Under the pieces are notes generated by a model, which saw only the letters and a program-made list of their open reading frames with translations, was not told the origin of the DNA and did not search any database. 60,262 bases of DNA from Candidatus Hydrogenedentota bacterium (lineage in GTDB: Bacteria; Hydrogenedentota; Hydrogenedentia; Hydrogenedentales; CAILVY01): the NCBI GenBank assembly GCA_029565395.1, contig JAKQOG010000220.1, positions 1 through 60,262 of the forward strand, given 5' to 3'. A program made the position numbers and the translations under genes. Below, piece after piece: positions 27,301 through 35,232 of this stretch. The first letter of the stretch is position 1; each line of letters begins with the position of its first letter.

Positions 27301-27441
27301 AACTGGCGAAATATATTCGGATTTCCGGCGCGTCTCGATAAGCCGGTTGGTGGGCTGGCCCGTTTTATCCAATTCCCAATGCCGATTTGGGCAGACATAG
27401 GGTGAGTTTAGAATCGGATGCTTAAAAAAATCGTATTTCAT
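24397..27441 (-). CDS. Type III-like restriction endonuclease, helicase subunit (Res)
   Basis: The product has 1,014 residues from the ATG at 27441, chosen because AAGGAAGGGG lies just before it; the frame extends 18 codons further. It is an SF2 helicase with Walker A ATGTGKT (177-183), motif II DEGH (313-316), YDLSATP (motif III-like), and motif VI-like QVVGRALRRQ. The C-terminus holds a PD-(D/E)xK-type nuclease: PDFIVQI, then LIVEIKGY. It would cleave DNA after ATP-driven translocation together with the Mod protein encoded downstream. Its stop overlaps the next ATG as ATGA. Length matches Res subunits (about 900-1,000). Confidence 0.88.
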   Translation of the reverse strand: MKYDFFKHPILNSPYVCPNRHWELDKTGQPTNRLIETRRKSEYISPVPKPKKQRSILDDQVDMVYDEGVGISTPEQQYEVYTLINAIRSDVETWRKLPKPEQWLVTPETARLLHHWRHHPFQSIRPFFCQIEAVETAIWLTEVAPKMKSIGNKYWEQLKRSNAASNPELLRIALKLATGTGKTTVMAMLIAWQTVNAVRHPGSKLFTRGFLVITPGITIRDRLRVLQPNDPDSYYKSRELLPSDMAGDIDRAKIIITNYHSFKLRERLEISKVGRAFLKGHGPDIQTLETEGQMIQRVMPSLMGMKNILVINDEGHHCYREKPQTTEADTLKGDEKEEAKKNNEAARLWISGIETVKRNLGVDLVYDLSATPFFLRGSGYGEGTLFHWTVSDFSLMDAIECGIVKLPRVPVADNIPGGDAPKFRNLWDHIGTKMPKKGRGKSGQTLDPLSLPTELQTALDALYGHYVQTFELWEKANIDLPPVFIVVCNNTSTSKLVFDYISGFHRKAEEGSSSLVNGCLPLFRNYDESGNRFPRPRTFLIDSEQIESDEALDPNFYEMASDEIERFRREIVTRTGNREAADKISDKDLLREVMNTVGKSGRLGDSIRCVVSVSMLTEGWDANTVTHILGVRAFSTQLLCEQVVGRALRRQSYEPNEDGLFNVEYADVLGIPFDFTAKPVVAPPIPPRESIRVQAVSPDRDPLQITFPRVEGYRLELPDEQLSAKFTPNSVLELTPLLIGPSVTKNEGIIGEGIELTVKHLENMRPSSILFHLTKHLLYTQFRDPGEEPRLHLFGQLKRITRQWLEGGYLRCIGGTYPAQVIYPEIANMACERIKSAITESLKEKNQPVKAILDAYNPTGSTRYVNFTTSKTTRWRTAPDKCPINWVICDSDWEAEFCRVAEAHPRVRAYVKNQNLGLEVPYLFGSIPRKYLPDFIVQIDDGREDPLNLIVEIKGYRGEDAKIKAETMHAYWLPGVNNLGKYGRWAFAEFTAVFEMEADFGKLIEDALKKEAAQ

Positions 27442-27631
27442 CGCCCCTTCCTTGCACATGTATGCCAGGTTGTATAACACCTTTCTCCCCGGCATTAAAA
27501 GAGTACTACATTAAGGCGTTAGATGCAACTGAATAGACGCGTTTGCTTTATGAATCATTCCGGGTCTCCGTCGGGTCTGTAGGGAGAAGGCCTATCAGGT
27601 ATAATGCTCCCGGAACCGGGAGGACAAAAGG

Positions 27632-29221
27632 ATGGATATGAACGCTGCATCGTTATGCGGGATTGCGTGTACAGCATTGTTGATGAATGCGCAGGCGGCG
27701 GATGCGCCGTCCGGGCAAGGGTTTGTCTCGATTAAGGAGGGCCGGTTCGTTGACGCGGAAGGGCGTCATCTGCTGTTACATGGGATGAGCGTGATCAATA
27801 AGAGCAAGAAGCAGGACTATGTGATCTGGCAACAAGCGGAAGACTTTACGCGGATGCGGCATTGGGGCATGAATTGCATCCGCCTGGGAGTGCTCTGGGA
27901 TGGCCTGGAACCCGAACCGGGGCAATACAATGAGGCGTATCTCAAGCATATCGACCAGTGGATCGCCTGGGCGAAAGCCAACGGCCTCTACGTTTTTCTC
28001 GACATGCATCAGGATCTTTTCAGCGTGCTATATTCCGATGGCGCGCCGGAATGGGCGACGCTGACGGATGGTCAACAGCATCTTACTGAAGGGGGCGTCT
28101 GGAGCGATGCGTATTTCACGAGCCCGGCGGTGCAGGCGGCCTTCGATAATTTTTGGGCAAATAAATCCGCGCCGGACGGCGCCGGCCTTCAAGACCATTT
28201 CGCAAGGGTCTGGCGGCTCCTGGCGGAACGCTATGCCAAGGAGCCCACGGTTATCGGGTATGACCTGTTCAATGAGCCAAACATGGGAAACCGCAGTCCG
28301 GAGGCGATGATATACATGATCGCGAAGTTTTCGGAACTGCTCCAGGCGAAAGGTGTCCAGGATGCACCCGATGCCATGAATCTGCTGGAGATGTGGGGCT
28401 CCACCGAAGGCCGGTCAAAATTGATGGAACAACTCCGGGACATGCGGATATACCAGGAGATCCTCGGCGCCATTGAGCCGATCTACAACGAGTTCGAGCG
28501 CACGCAGCTTGTGCCGATGTATCAACGCGTGGCCAATGCCATCCGCGAGGTGGATGCCCATCACATCATTTTCCTCGAAACCTCGATGGCCTCGAACATG
28601 GGCGTGCGTAGCGGCATCGAACCGATCCTCGGCCCGGATGGAAAGCGCGATCCGCTCCAGGCCTATGCGCCGCACGGCTATGACATTGTCGTGGACACCC
28701 CGGACCTCGCGAATGCCTCCACGGACCGCATCGAGTTCATCTTCAACCGCCATGCCGAAACCGCGCAACGCCTCGCGATACCGATGCTCGTCGGCGAGTG
28801 GGGCGCCTATGGAGGAGCCGGGAAAAACATCCTGCCCACGGCCCATGTGGTGGTGCGTCAATTTGAAAATCACCTCAACGGCGAAACCTATTGGGAATAT
28901 GGCAGAGACCTGCTGACCTGCCGCTATCAGGAGATTTTACAGCGCCCCCTCCCACTCCGCATATCGGGGAAACTCCTCGCGTATCAATCCGACCCCAAAA
29001 CCCGCTCCTTCACCTGTACGTGGGAAGAAGATCCTGCGATCAGCGCGCCCACACAGGTATATCTCCCAGAAGCCTATTTCGGCCCCAAGACCAAAATCAC
29101 TCTGGAATCCCCAGGGACCGGGTACACTACAGAGGTTGCCGGCGGCCCTGATAAGTCCTTGTATATGGTTATTCCGTCCACGGGCCAAACCCTAAAACGC
29201 ACCCTGAGCCTTACGCAATAA
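27632..29221 (+). CDS. Secreted GH5 glycoside hydrolase, endoglycoceramidase-like
   Basis: The product has 529 residues; ATG preceded by GGGAGG. A short signal peptide is likely (1-23, ending NAQAADA). The (beta/alpha)8 domain shows GMSVINKS, FTRMRHWGMNCIRLG, the family-typical FLDMHQDLFS (about 122-131), acid/base Glu in YDLFNEP (Glu 215) and nucleophile in MLVGEWG (Glu 389). A C-terminal beta-sandwich (about 430-529) matches the Glyco_hydro_5_C arrangement of endoglycoceramidases and related GH5 enzymes. Such enzymes release intact glycans from glycosphingolipids or act on steryl glucosides or flavonoid glycosides. Which applies is unknown. Divergent from the RM genes. Confidence 0.85.
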   Translation: MDMNAASLCGIACTALLMNAQAADAPSGQGFVSIKEGRFVDAEGRHLLLHGMSVINKSKKQDYVIWQQAEDFTRMRHWGMNCIRLGVLWDGLEPEPGQYNEAYLKHIDQWIAWAKANGLYVFLDMHQDLFSVLYSDGAPEWATLTDGQQHLTEGGVWSDAYFTSPAVQAAFDNFWANKSAPDGAGLQDHFARVWRLLAERYAKEPTVIGYDLFNEPNMGNRSPEAMIYMIAKFSELLQAKGVQDAPDAMNLLEMWGSTEGRSKLMEQLRDMRIYQEILGAIEPIYNEFERTQLVPMYQRVANAIREVDAHHIIFLETSMASNMGVRSGIEPILGPDGKRDPLQAYAPHGYDIVVDTPDLANASTDRIEFIFNRHAETAQRLAIPMLVGEWGAYGGAGKNILPTAHVVVRQFENHLNGETYWEYGRDLLTCRYQEILQRPLPLRISGKLLAYQSDPKTRSFTCTWEEDPAISAPTQVYLPEAYFGPKTKITLESPGTGYTTEVAGGPDKSLYMVIPSTGQTLKRTLSLTQ

Positions 29222-29364
29222 ATCCCCAAAAAACACAAAAAAAGAACCCATCTTTCCCCCCTCAAGACAAAGCCGCTTACATCAGTCCTTCTTTTTACGC
29301 TAATCCGCCTTTTGTGGCAGAGGCTAATCTTTCGGCAGGTGACGTCTTTTTTTTTGATTTTATA

Positions 29365-29394
29365 CTTACATTTTAGCAGAATTTACGATATAAT
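29365..29394 (+). promoter_or_regulatory. Sigma-70 promoter for the DUF1330-like gene
   Basis: CTTACA (29365-29370), an 18-base A+T-rich spacer and a perfect TATAAT (29389-29394) lie 45 bases before the ATG at 29439, which has a strong GAGGAGG site. The rest of the 217-base gap (29222-29438) is A-rich then T-rich and shows no gene. Confidence 0.5.
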
Positions 29395-29438
29395 ACCTCC
29401 GGTATTGTTCTGACGGGACAAGATGAGGAGGATAGGCC

Positions 29439-29801
29439 ATGGCAGCCGTAAAATCGGATATATCTTCCATCGAAACCCCTATTTCTGAACTCAAACCCGC
29501 TGAAAAGGCGTATGTGTTAGAGGGTGTCTGGTTCAGAAAGCCGCATGGCGCCCACCGTTACCGGGAATACCTGGAAGCGGCGAGCCCCATCGCCAGCCAA
29601 TATGGCGCACACCGGGTAGATGCCCTATTCTGGGTGGAAACGCTCCGCGGCGACGTGGAACCGGACTATATTTGCGTCATCGAATGGCCCAGCATTGACC
29701 AGTATTATAAGTTCCTCAAAGACATCCACTACCGTGCCGTAGCGCCCATCAAGGAAGAAGCGGTCGACAAAGTGATAACCCTCCACTGCCGCCGGGTGTA
29801 G
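29439..29801 (+). CDS. Small DUF1330/NIPSNAP-like ferredoxin-fold protein
   Basis: This 120-residue soluble protein has motifs AYVLEGVWFRKPHGAHRYREYL and YICVIEWPSIDQYYKFLKD. The pattern of an N-terminal strand, helix with R/Y-x-Y and a late EWPS-x-x-x-x-x-F strand-helix is typical of DUF1330 dimeric alpha-beta barrels. The start is supported by a strong GAGGAGG site. Enzymatic role unknown. It stands alone between the GH5 gene and the Kdp regulator. Confidence 0.6.
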   Translation: MAAVKSDISSIETPISELKPAEKAYVLEGVWFRKPHGAHRYREYLEAASPIASQYGAHRVDALFWVETLRGDVEPDYICVIEWPSIDQYYKFLKDIHYRAVAPIKEEAVDKVITLHCRRV

Positions 29802-29888
29802 TGTACTAGATTCCCTTTTTCGTTTTACCTGATTTCACTGGAAACTAAACAATTTGCGCGTACTCCCTCCGGCAATATACCCTCGACG

Positions 29889-31268
29889 ATGTATTTCAGG
29901 AACAATACCTCTGTGAACGATGATCAAAATATGTTGCCATTGAGAATTCTAATTGCGGATGATGAAATCAACATCCGCAAAACGCTTGCACTGTCTTTGG
30001 AGACTGACGGCCATAATGTTTCCGCAGTCAGCAATTACCAAGACGCGGTAGCACAGGTTTCTCAATCTTTTTTTGATGTGGCGTTTGTTGACCTGCGTCT
30101 TGGAACACAAAGCGGTCTTGACTTGATTCCTGCGATGATCTCTGTGGCCCCTTGGTTGAAGATCATCGTAATAACAGCCTATGCCTCCATTGAAACCGCT
30201 GTGGAAGCCATTAGGCGCGGCGCAACCGACTACCTTCCTAAACCGTTTACTCCTGCTCAGGTGAAACTCAGTCTCGACAAAGTGGCCCAAGTGAAAACAT
30301 TGGAACAAAAGGTGTTGAGTCTTCAGGAAGATCTCAAACGCGCGAACCCGGAGATTAACTTCACTTCCAGCAGCCCGGTCATGCAGCGCGCCATAACTAT
30401 CGCACAACAGGCCGCGGCCTCGGATGCGACCCTTCTTTTACGGGGAGAAAGCGGAACTGGCAAGACCATTCTTGCGCGGGCGATTCATGGATGGAGCCCG
30501 CGATCCCACCGCCCGATTGGCATGGTGTCCTGTCCGGCCATATCGGCAGAGTTGCTTGAGAGCGAACTGTTCGGCCATGTTAAGGGCGCATTTACGGGCG
30601 CCGTGCAAGACAACCCGGGACGTATCGCCGCGTGCGAAGGCGGTACTCTTATATTGGATGAAATCGGGGATCTGCCATTGCCGTTGCAGCCAAAGCTGCT
30701 CCGATTCCTTCAGGACAAAGATTATGAGCGCGTGGGCGATGCCACGCCTCGCCGGGCGGATGTCCGCATCATTGCAGCGACCAACGCGGACTTGGAGGCG
30801 GCGGTTAAACTGGGAAAATTCCGTGGCGACCTATGGTACCGCCTCAATGTGATTCAGATTGAACTTCCTCCTTTGCGGAACCGTCCGGATGACATCGAAC
30901 CGCTGGCCAATCATTTGCTCGCGTTCTTTGCCCGCAATGCGCATCGCCATTACCTCGGATTTACGGAAAAAGCCATGAATGCGCTTCGCCATTATTCGTG
31001 GCCGGGAAATATCCGGGAACTACGCAATGTGGTCGAGCGGGTGACTATCCTGTGCGCCAACGAGCAAATCAACCTTAAGGATCTTCCCCAGACAATTGTT
31101 GAGGTTCCCGCAACAATCCAGATAGGCGCGGCGCTCAGTCTTCAAAAACTTGAAGAACAGCATATACGTCAGATTTTGGCCACCACCAAATCGCTCCAGG
31201 AAGCCGCGAGTATTCTAGGCATTGATCAGGCCACGCTCTGGCGGCGGCGCAAACAGTACGGCATCTGA
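29889..31268 (+). CDS. Sigma-54-dependent response regulator (NtrC/AlgB-like)
   Basis: This 459-residue cytosolic transcription activator has a receiver domain (about 18-135) with acidic pocket ADDE, phospho-acceptor Asp near 68 (FVDLRLG), conserved Thr in ITAYAS and Lys in LPKPF. The AAA+ domain has Walker A GESGTGKT (186-193), the sigma-54 contact loop GAFTGA (233-238) and Walker B LILDEIGDL. The C-terminal Fis-type helix-turn-helix is ASILGIDQATLWRRRKQYG. The first ATG lacks a clear ribosome site; a GTG at 29913 has AGGA 11 bases upstream, so the N-terminus may be eight residues shorter. It is followed by a KinB-like kinase and the kdp genes and is predicted to activate them through the enhancer pair and -24/-12 promoter described below. 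Confidence 0.92.
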   Translation: MYFRNNTSVNDDQNMLPLRILIADDEINIRKTLALSLETDGHNVSAVSNYQDAVAQVSQSFFDVAFVDLRLGTQSGLDLIPAMISVAPWLKIIVITAYASIETAVEAIRRGATDYLPKPFTPAQVKLSLDKVAQVKTLEQKVLSLQEDLKRANPEINFTSSSPVMQRAITIAQQAAASDATLLLRGESGTGKTILARAIHGWSPRSHRPIGMVSCPAISAELLESELFGHVKGAFTGAVQDNPGRIAACEGGTLILDEIGDLPLPLQPKLLRFLQDKDYERVGDATPRRADVRIIAATNADLEAAVKLGKFRGDLWYRLNVIQIELPPLRNRPDDIEPLANHLLAFFARNAHRHYLGFTEKAMNALRHYSWPGNIRELRNVVERVTILCANEQINLKDLPQTIVEVPATIQIGAALSLQKLEEQHIRQILATTKSLQEAASILGIDQATLWRRRKQYGI

Positions 31269-31299
31269 CTTCCTGCCCAGGATTCATAGTTCCCACACC

Positions 31300-31344
31300 T
31301 TGCAAAATGCAATACGACCACCTTCCATAGTGTGCATTCTGCAA
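31300..31344 (+). promoter_or_regulatory. Pair of phased palindromes, probable enhancer sites for the sigma-54 regulator
   Basis: TTGCA-AAA-TGCAA (31300-31312) is a perfect inverted repeat. GTGCA-TTC-TGCAA (31332-31344) is a one-mismatch copy. Their centres are 32 bases apart, about three helical turns, so both face the same side of DNA. They lie about 97 and 129 bases before the predicted transcription start, which suits an NtrC-family enhancer. Binding by the adjacent regulator is inferred. Confidence 0.55.
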
Positions 31345-31408
31345 CCTCTCCAGCTTTTCTTGTATTTATAAGTTCTTTTTTATCAATGGGTTAGATTTTC
31401 TTTAATTA

Positions 31409-31424
31409 TGGCATCAAGTTTGCA
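31409..31424 (+). promoter_or_regulatory. Sigma-54 (-24/-12) promoter of the kinase-kdp operon
   Basis: TGGCATCAAGTTTGCA matches TGGCAC-N5-TTGCA. The invariant GG (31410-31411) and GC (31422-31423) are separated by the required ten bases. The predicted start is near 31435, just before the AAAAGGAA ribosome site of the kinase, so the leader would be very short. The upstream gene encodes a GAFTGA-type activator, which strengthens the call. Confidence 0.65.
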
Positions 31425-31442
31425 TTTACAAGTGAAAAGGAA

Positions 31443-33305
31443 ATGGATATGAAATTCGGATTACGACAAAAACTCCTGCTTGGCTTTGGCGGCCTATTGA
31501 TTATTGTGATCGTGATAGGCGCTCAAAGCATCCGCAAAACATCTGAATTGGGTCAGTCCATTGATGTGATATTGCGCGAAAATTACCGCAGCGTCATCGC
31601 CTGTCAGCAAATGAAGGAATTGCTGGAGCGCATTGACAGTGGAGTGCTTTTTGAATTGCTGGGATATGAGAAAGAGGGGGGACAGCTTATTCAGGACAAT
31701 ATCAAGACGTTCGAGTCGGCCCTGAAAGTAGAAAGTAACAATATTACCATGCCCGGGGAGGGGGAAGCGTGTAAAAAACTGAAACACTATTATTCGGACT
31801 ATAAAGCCGCTCTGGACAAGGTACGGGATCAGCAACAACCGCATGATCAGCGCAACAGCGCCTATTTCAACACCCTTTTGCCGCTGTTTTATCACGTCAA
31901 GGATACGGCGAACAGCATACTTCAGATGAATCAGCAAAACATGTCGGATGCCAATGATCGCGCCCGGCGTAAGGCGGCACAAACACGGCAGCAAATGTAT
32001 CTATTGCTGTTGAGCGGCAGCGCCCTGGCCGTTGTGTTTACCATCTTCATGGGACGCTGGATATTAAATCCCCTGAGGCAGTTGACGAAATCCGCCAATG
32101 ACATTCGCCAGGGCAACCTTGATCTTATAGTAAGAAGTGATTCCACCGATGAGATCGGGCAATTATCCAATGCATTTGACGCCATGGCGGCAAGTCTCCG
32201 CGAATTCCGGCGAAGCGATCACTCGCGCATGCAGCGCATACAGCATGCAACCCAGCAAACGTTCAACAGCTTGCCGGATGCCATCGCCATCGTTGATGCG
32301 GAGGGCATGATCGAAGTGGCTACAGCACTTGCGGGTGAAGCCTTTGCGTTAAAACCAGGAAAAACCCTCAAGGAAGCATCCCAACCTTGGATGATGTCTA
32401 TGTTTGAGGAAACCCTCCGGACCAACCATCCGACAGTGGGAAAGGATGACGTCGCCATTCTGCAGTGTTTTGTGCGCGGTGAGGAACACTTTTTCCGTCC
32501 GCAAGCGATACCCATCTTGGACTCAAAGGGCCAATCCACAGGAGTGACGCTGCTATTCCAGGACGTGACCCAATTACAGCAGCAGGACGAACTCAAGCGC
32601 GATTTGCTCTCCACGGTTTCTCATCAATTAAAAACCCCACTGACGTCCCTGCGTATGGCGCTGTATCTTTTGCTGGGGGAGAAGATAGGACCGTTGCTGC
32701 CCAAACAGGAAGAATTGTTATTGGCAGCGCGTGAGGACAGTGAACGCTTATATGGGATCATCGAGGATCTATTGGATATCGGGCGCATGCAATCCGGCCG
32801 CGTTCAGATGGACCTGAAGGGATGTGACCCAAATCAGTTGGCGCATGTCGTCATTTCACAGTTTGTCACTGCGGCGCAGGACAAAGGTGTTTTCCTGGAA
32901 GAGCGTTTGCCTTCCGGGTTGCCGCCGGTATGGGCTGATGCGACCCGCATAAGCCATGTATTTGCCAATCTGCTATCAAATGCATTGCGATACACGCCTC
33001 CCGCGGGACGCATCACCGTTTCCGCGCGCGCCGAAGAATACTGGGTATGGTTTACAGTTTCCGATACAGGTACGGGCATTCCCAAAGAGTACCAATCCCA
33101 AATCTTTGAACCCTTTTTCCGGGTGCCAGGGCAAAGCGGCGTTACCGGGGCGGGCCTCGGCCTTACCATCGCCAAGGAAATTGTTGAGGCGCACGGCGGT
33201 TCCATTCACGTGCAAAGCGAAGAAGGCGCGGGATGCACCTTTACGTTTTCTTTACCCCGCACGGATCGTACGCCCAACACTACACGCAAGGATGTAACAC
33301 CATGA
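31443..33305 (+). CDS. Membrane sensor histidine kinase (KinB-like) of the kdp locus
   Basis: The product has 620 residues; AAAAGGAA site upstream, with a second ATG two codons in. TM1 (about 12-27, KLLLGFGGLLIIVIVIGAQ) and TM2 (about 188-206, YLLLLSGSALAVVFTIFMG) bracket a periplasmic four-helix-type sensor domain of about 160 residues. HAMP follows (NPLRQLTKSANDIRQGNLD), then a PAS-like domain (about 275-385), HisKA with STVSHQLKTPLTSLR (phospho-His near 395), and HATPase_c with NLLSNALRYTPP, DTGTGIP and GAGLGLTIAKEIVEAHGG. Probably phosphorylates the regulator at 29889-31268, as KinB does AlgB in Pseudomonas. Its TGA overlaps the next ATG (ATGA). Confidence 0.92.
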   Translation: MDMKFGLRQKLLLGFGGLLIIVIVIGAQSIRKTSELGQSIDVILRENYRSVIACQQMKELLERIDSGVLFELLGYEKEGGQLIQDNIKTFESALKVESNNITMPGEGEACKKLKHYYSDYKAALDKVRDQQQPHDQRNSAYFNTLLPLFYHVKDTANSILQMNQQNMSDANDRARRKAAQTRQQMYLLLLSGSALAVVFTIFMGRWILNPLRQLTKSANDIRQGNLDLIVRSDSTDEIGQLSNAFDAMAASLREFRRSDHSRMQRIQHATQQTFNSLPDAIAIVDAEGMIEVATALAGEAFALKPGKTLKEASQPWMMSMFEETLRTNHPTVGKDDVAILQCFVRGEEHFFRPQAIPILDSKGQSTGVTLLFQDVTQLQQQDELKRDLLSTVSHQLKTPLTSLRMALYLLLGEKIGPLLPKQEELLLAAREDSERLYGIIEDLLDIGRMQSGRVQMDLKGCDPNQLAHVVISQFVTAAQDKGVFLEERLPSGLPPVWADATRISHVFANLLSNALRYTPPAGRITVSARAEEYWVWFTVSDTGTGIPKEYQSQIFEPFFRVPGQSGVTGAGLGLTIAKEIVEAHGGSIHVQSEEGAGCTFTFSLPRTDRTPNTTRKDVTP

Positions 33306-33385
33306 TGGATGTTATCTATATGGCGTCAACGATGGGGTTCTTCGGACTCTGCGTTTTATACGCCATGGCATGTGAAAGGTTGTAA
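33302..33385 (+). CDS. Tiny membrane peptide at the head of the kdp genes
   Basis: This 27-residue frame begins at the ATG overlapping the kinase stop and ends three bases before kdpF. It has one hydrophobic helix and a C-terminal ACERL. Small peptides with a CxRL end are found before kdpF in some kdp operons. A second in-frame ATG follows the first. Probably a single-pass accessory peptide; function not established. Confidence 0.6.
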   Translation: MMDVIYMASTMGFFGLCVLYAMACERL

Positions 33386-33387
33386 TC

Positions 33388-33471
33388 ATGATGAACATAT
33401 TTATAGGCGCAATTAGCACGGCGCCTATCGGTTATCTCATCATCTCCGTGATCCGTCCAGAATGGTTCTAG
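33388..33471 (+). CDS. kdpF: KdpF small stabilising subunit
   Basis: This 27-residue peptide is too short for ordinary gene calling. One hydrophobic helix ends in the characteristic basic-aromatic tail YLIISVIRPEWF, compare the KdpF ends of the YALxxxExF type. It lies immediately before kdpA, the usual position. KdpF is a lipid-like stabiliser of the KdpABC complex. Confidence 0.75.
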   Translation: MMNIFIGAISTAPIGYLIISVIRPEWF

Positions 33472-33486
33472 AGAGGCGCTGGCACT

Positions 33487-35220
33487 ATGAATATCTTCGG
33501 ATGGATCCAACTCGCATTATTTTGTGGCGTCCTACTGGCGTTGACCAAACCCATTGGACTCTATCTGGTCCGTGTGCTTGATGTACAAGGGAAAACGTTT
33601 CTTGACCCCGCCCTAAAACCGGTTGAGTTGTTCTTGTACCGCTTTTGCCGTATTGATCCTGCGTACGAACAAAACTGGAAACAATATTCCCTGTCGTTGG
33701 GAGTGTTCAGCTTGATTGGCATCGTGTTTACCTATGCCCTTCTCCGTTTACAGGCATTTCTTCCGTTGAACCCACAGCACTTTCCGGGACTGCCGCCGGA
33801 TTTGGCATTTAATACCGCTATAAGTTTTGCCACGAATACCAATTGGCAAAATTATGGGGGTGAAAGTACCATGTCGTATGCGTCGCAGATGGTGGCGCTC
33901 ACCTTTCACAACTTTGTCTCTTCCGCCGCGGGCATAGCGATTGCCGCTGCGTTGGTCCGAGGCATTTCGCGTCGTGAAACCCAGGCACTCGGCAATTTTT
34001 GGGCGGATCTGATTCGAACGACATTATATCTGCTTCTTCCTTCATCTCTGATTTTCGCGGTAGTTCTCATTTCGCAGGGGGTTGTTCAGAATCTGAATCC
34101 GTATACGGTTTCAGATTGTTTGGAACAGGCTGTTAGCGGTGTTTCGCCGAAACAAACGATTGTCCAAGGGCCGTTGGCATCGCAAGAGGCCATCAAAATG
34201 CTGGGCACCAACGGTGGTGGATATACGAATGCAAATTCCTCACATCCTTTTGAGAATCCAACGCCGCTCTCCAATTTTCTCGAGATGCTGGCCATTTTTC
34301 TCATACCAAGCGGACTCACCTGGTATCTGGGGCGCATAGTGGGCAATCAGCGCCATGGCTGGGCGGTGTGGACAGCGATGATGATGCTTTTCCTCTGCGC
34401 CGTTGTCTTTTGCTGGTGGGCGGAAAGTCACGGCAATCCGCGATTGGCTGCTCTCAGGATAGATATCGCGAGTGGCAACATGGAAGGCAAGGAAGTGCGG
34501 TTTGGCATATTCAATTCGGCGCTCTTTGCCACTGTTACCACGGATGCTTCCTGCGGCGCCGTGAACGCCATGCATGATTCCTTCACTCCCTTGGGCGGAT
34601 TGGTTCCTCTCGTGAACATTCTGTTGGGCGAGGTAGTGTTCGGCGGAGTAGGTGCGGGCCTATACGGAATGCTGATATTTGTGCTCCTGAGTGTTTTTTT
34701 GGCGGGGTTGATGGTTGGGCGCACGCCTGAGTATCTCGGCAAGAAAATAGAGGCCTATGACATAAAACTCTGCGTGCTTGTCCTGCTTGCGCTGATTTTT
34801 CCCATCTTGGGATTCAGTGCGTGGGCGTCGGTAGCCACCTGGGGCCTAGCAGGGCGCAACAACCTTGGACCCCATGGTTTATCGGAAATTTTCTACGCCT
34901 TTGCTTCCGGCGCCGGGAATAATGGAAGTGCTTTCGCCGGATTAAATGGCAATACCCCCTGGTATAACACGACATTAGCCGTGGCGATGCTTTCCGGGCG
35001 GTTTTTAATGATCGTGCCCATTCTCGCCCTGGCCGGAAATCTTGCGCGCAAAAAACTTATTCCCGCCAGCAGCGGGAGCTTTCCCGTTTCGGGAGGCACA
35101 TTTACTGTTTTACTGGTTAGCACGGTGCTCATTGTCGGAGCGTTAACTTTTTTCCCAGCCCTGGCCCTGGGACCCATTGTTGAACATTTCATCATGACGG
35201 CGTCCACCGCCGCATTTTAG
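33487..35220 (+). CDS. kdpA: Potassium-transporting ATPase subunit A (channel-like)
   Basis: This 577-residue integral membrane protein of the SKT superfamily binds and translocates K+ in KdpFABC. It contains the four selectivity-filter-like loops: SFATNTNWQNYGGES, LGTNGGGYTNANSSHPFENP, TTDASCGAVNAMHDSFTPLGG and ASGAGNNGSAFAGL. Length matches E. coli KdpA (557). The ATG is 15 bases after kdpF with an AGAGG site. Confidence 0.97.
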   Translation: MNIFGWIQLALFCGVLLALTKPIGLYLVRVLDVQGKTFLDPALKPVELFLYRFCRIDPAYEQNWKQYSLSLGVFSLIGIVFTYALLRLQAFLPLNPQHFPGLPPDLAFNTAISFATNTNWQNYGGESTMSYASQMVALTFHNFVSSAAGIAIAAALVRGISRRETQALGNFWADLIRTTLYLLLPSSLIFAVVLISQGVVQNLNPYTVSDCLEQAVSGVSPKQTIVQGPLASQEAIKMLGTNGGGYTNANSSHPFENPTPLSNFLEMLAIFLIPSGLTWYLGRIVGNQRHGWAVWTAMMMLFLCAVVFCWWAESHGNPRLAALRIDIASGNMEGKEVRFGIFNSALFATVTTDASCGAVNAMHDSFTPLGGLVPLVNILLGEVVFGGVGAGLYGMLIFVLLSVFLAGLMVGRTPEYLGKKIEAYDIKLCVLVLLALIFPILGFSAWASVATWGLAGRNNLGPHGLSEIFYAFASGAGNNGSAFAGLNGNTPWYNTTLAVAMLSGRFLMIVPILALAGNLARKKLIPASSGSFPVSGGTFTVLLVSTVLIVGALTFFPALALGPIVEHFIMTASTAAF

Positions 35221-35232
35221 GAATAGCAGTGT

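Noticed and set aside
29889..31268. Naming the regulator KdpE
   Set aside because: KdpE is an OmpR-type winged-helix regulator. This protein has an AAA+ domain with GAFTGA and a Fis-type helix-turn-helix.
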